From positions 1 through 45,997 of the forward strand of contig AJFK01000437.1 in assembly GCA_000467715.1 (NCBI GenBank): 45,997 bases of DNA. The letters run 5' to 3'. A program made the translations under genes and the position numbers. Positions 45,108 through 45,997 of this stretch are shown in pieces. Position 1 is the stretch's first letter; every line of letters starts with the position of its first letter. This DNA is from Hysterium pulicare CBS 123377 (taxonomy: Eukaryota > Ascomycota > Dothideomycetes > Hysteriales > Hysteriaceae). The notes under the pieces are model-generated. The model saw only the letters and a program-made list of their open reading frames with translations, was not told where the DNA came from and made no database searches.

Positions 45108-45997
45108 GGGAGCTCATGACAGCGGAAATAATGACTTGACGATCCTGCGGTATTAGACATAGACTTTTGTACAAGCTCTGCATTCGTTCAGGAGGGAACA
45201 TTTATGGAGATAACAGGGTGATCTAGAACTATCGTACCAACCCTCTCCACTTCCGTCTCGTCCGATGCAACCTCATCGCTTTTATTGACTTCCCATAGAT
45301 TCAACCACTAACATATGTGCTGGCAAACCGTTCAAGTCGAGTTGAAACGACCACGTTTGGAAGCTTGCGATGGCTGATCTGGCTGAGGTGGCAATGCACG
45401 CTACTGACGTTTCGAGCTTAGCGCGCAAACGTCTCCGCTCACTGCCTCACTGCCTTCGACCTGCAAGCTTTTGGGACACATTCCAACTTCATTTGGCTTC
45501 GGCCGTTTGCTGGATTCGCAGAAACAACTACCTAACCTCTATCGATAATCCACTATTTGGCAGATTAGCCATACAAGGCAGACTTCTTCGTCTCGAGGCT
45601 TTGCATATAGGCACATGGATGGATAATCAAGGAGGAAGAATATACCACTACCATTACCTGGCCCCCTGACTTCCCCTCATTTCGATAGCAAGACTCCGTG
45701 CACTTGCTGCCGAACAAATGATCACGAGTGGACGAAATAGCCAAAGCAGTGACATAACCTATCCCTGGGGCTCACTGTAATCGCCCGAGATGTTTATTTT
45801 AAGAACTTACCTTAAAGGTTGGCCGGGAATGTCTTTGATACCGACCTCTTTTCATCTCATCTTCTCATCCATTCCAATAAACCCATGGAAGATGTGACTT
45901 AAATTCTACTTTTCTTCCCTAGGCTTGAGCGAAACGGCCAGCTAACATCGATCCCTCACGATTGAGCAAGGGATGGGGAAAGGGGATAATGAGGCCC
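45108..45997. other. Downstream flank, no gene recognised
   Basis: About 0.9 kb to the window end. The only sizeable frame (45370-45669, plus, 99 codons) has no motif. The next gene, if any, lies beyond the edge. Confidence 0.4.

Noticed and set aside
45370-45669. 99-codon frame near the right edge
   Set aside because: No motif or splice-supported continuation.

Overview
The window is nuclear DNA from a filamentous ascomycete (Pezizomycotina); a leotiomycete-like fungus is my best guess, but the class is not proven by the sequence. The evidence is many short introns (about 46-130 nt, GTNNGT donors, CTRAY branch sites, YAG acceptors), Zn2Cys6 regulator and fungal NACHT-N-type domains, a monomodular NRPS, an ABCC pump, and housekeeping proteins with clear fungal relatives. 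Nearly every multi-exon gene below was resolved by hand from reading frame, splice signals and family alignment from memory; all exon sums are multiples of three. No transposon, retroelement, CRISPR array, tRNA or rRNA was recognised.

Layout. 0.5-5.3 kb: a Baeyer-Villiger-type flavin monooxygenase followed on the same strand by a Zn2Cys6 transcription factor. 6.0-12.4 kb: casein kinase 2 beta subunit, an unrecognised low-complexity protein, a small secreted four-cysteine protein and an atypical short-chain dehydrogenase. 13.4-22.8 kb is a housekeeping block: RPL26 (six exons), a 1332-aa AT-hook/C2H2 protein, the tiny OST4 subunit (55 aa), TMA46 and KRR1. RPL26, TMA46 and KRR1 all serve ribosome synthesis or translation.

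24.1-29.9 kb: a sugar-transporter-family MFS protein cut into about 19 exons, convergent with a fungal NACHT-N-like + TPR + ankyrin protein that resembles an NLR lacking its NTPase. 30-31.8 kb has no recognisable gene. 31.8-32.8 kb: an M50B-like membrane metalloprotease homologue.

34.2-45.1 kb is the most interesting part: a full ABCC transporter, a monomodular NRPS (A-T-C) convergent with it, and a TauD-type 2-oxoglutarate dioxygenase divergent from the NRPS. Together they look like a compact natural-product locus: synthesis (NRPS), oxidative tailoring (TauD) and export (ABCC). The product is unknown. The NRPS has no thioesterase or reductase, and its condensation domain carries a non-canonical active-site motif (QHVIYDA).

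Several genes hold introns whose length is a multiple of three and that contain no stop, so single-ORF calls hide them (KRR1, the AT-hook gene, possibly the 8.3-9.7 kb gene).
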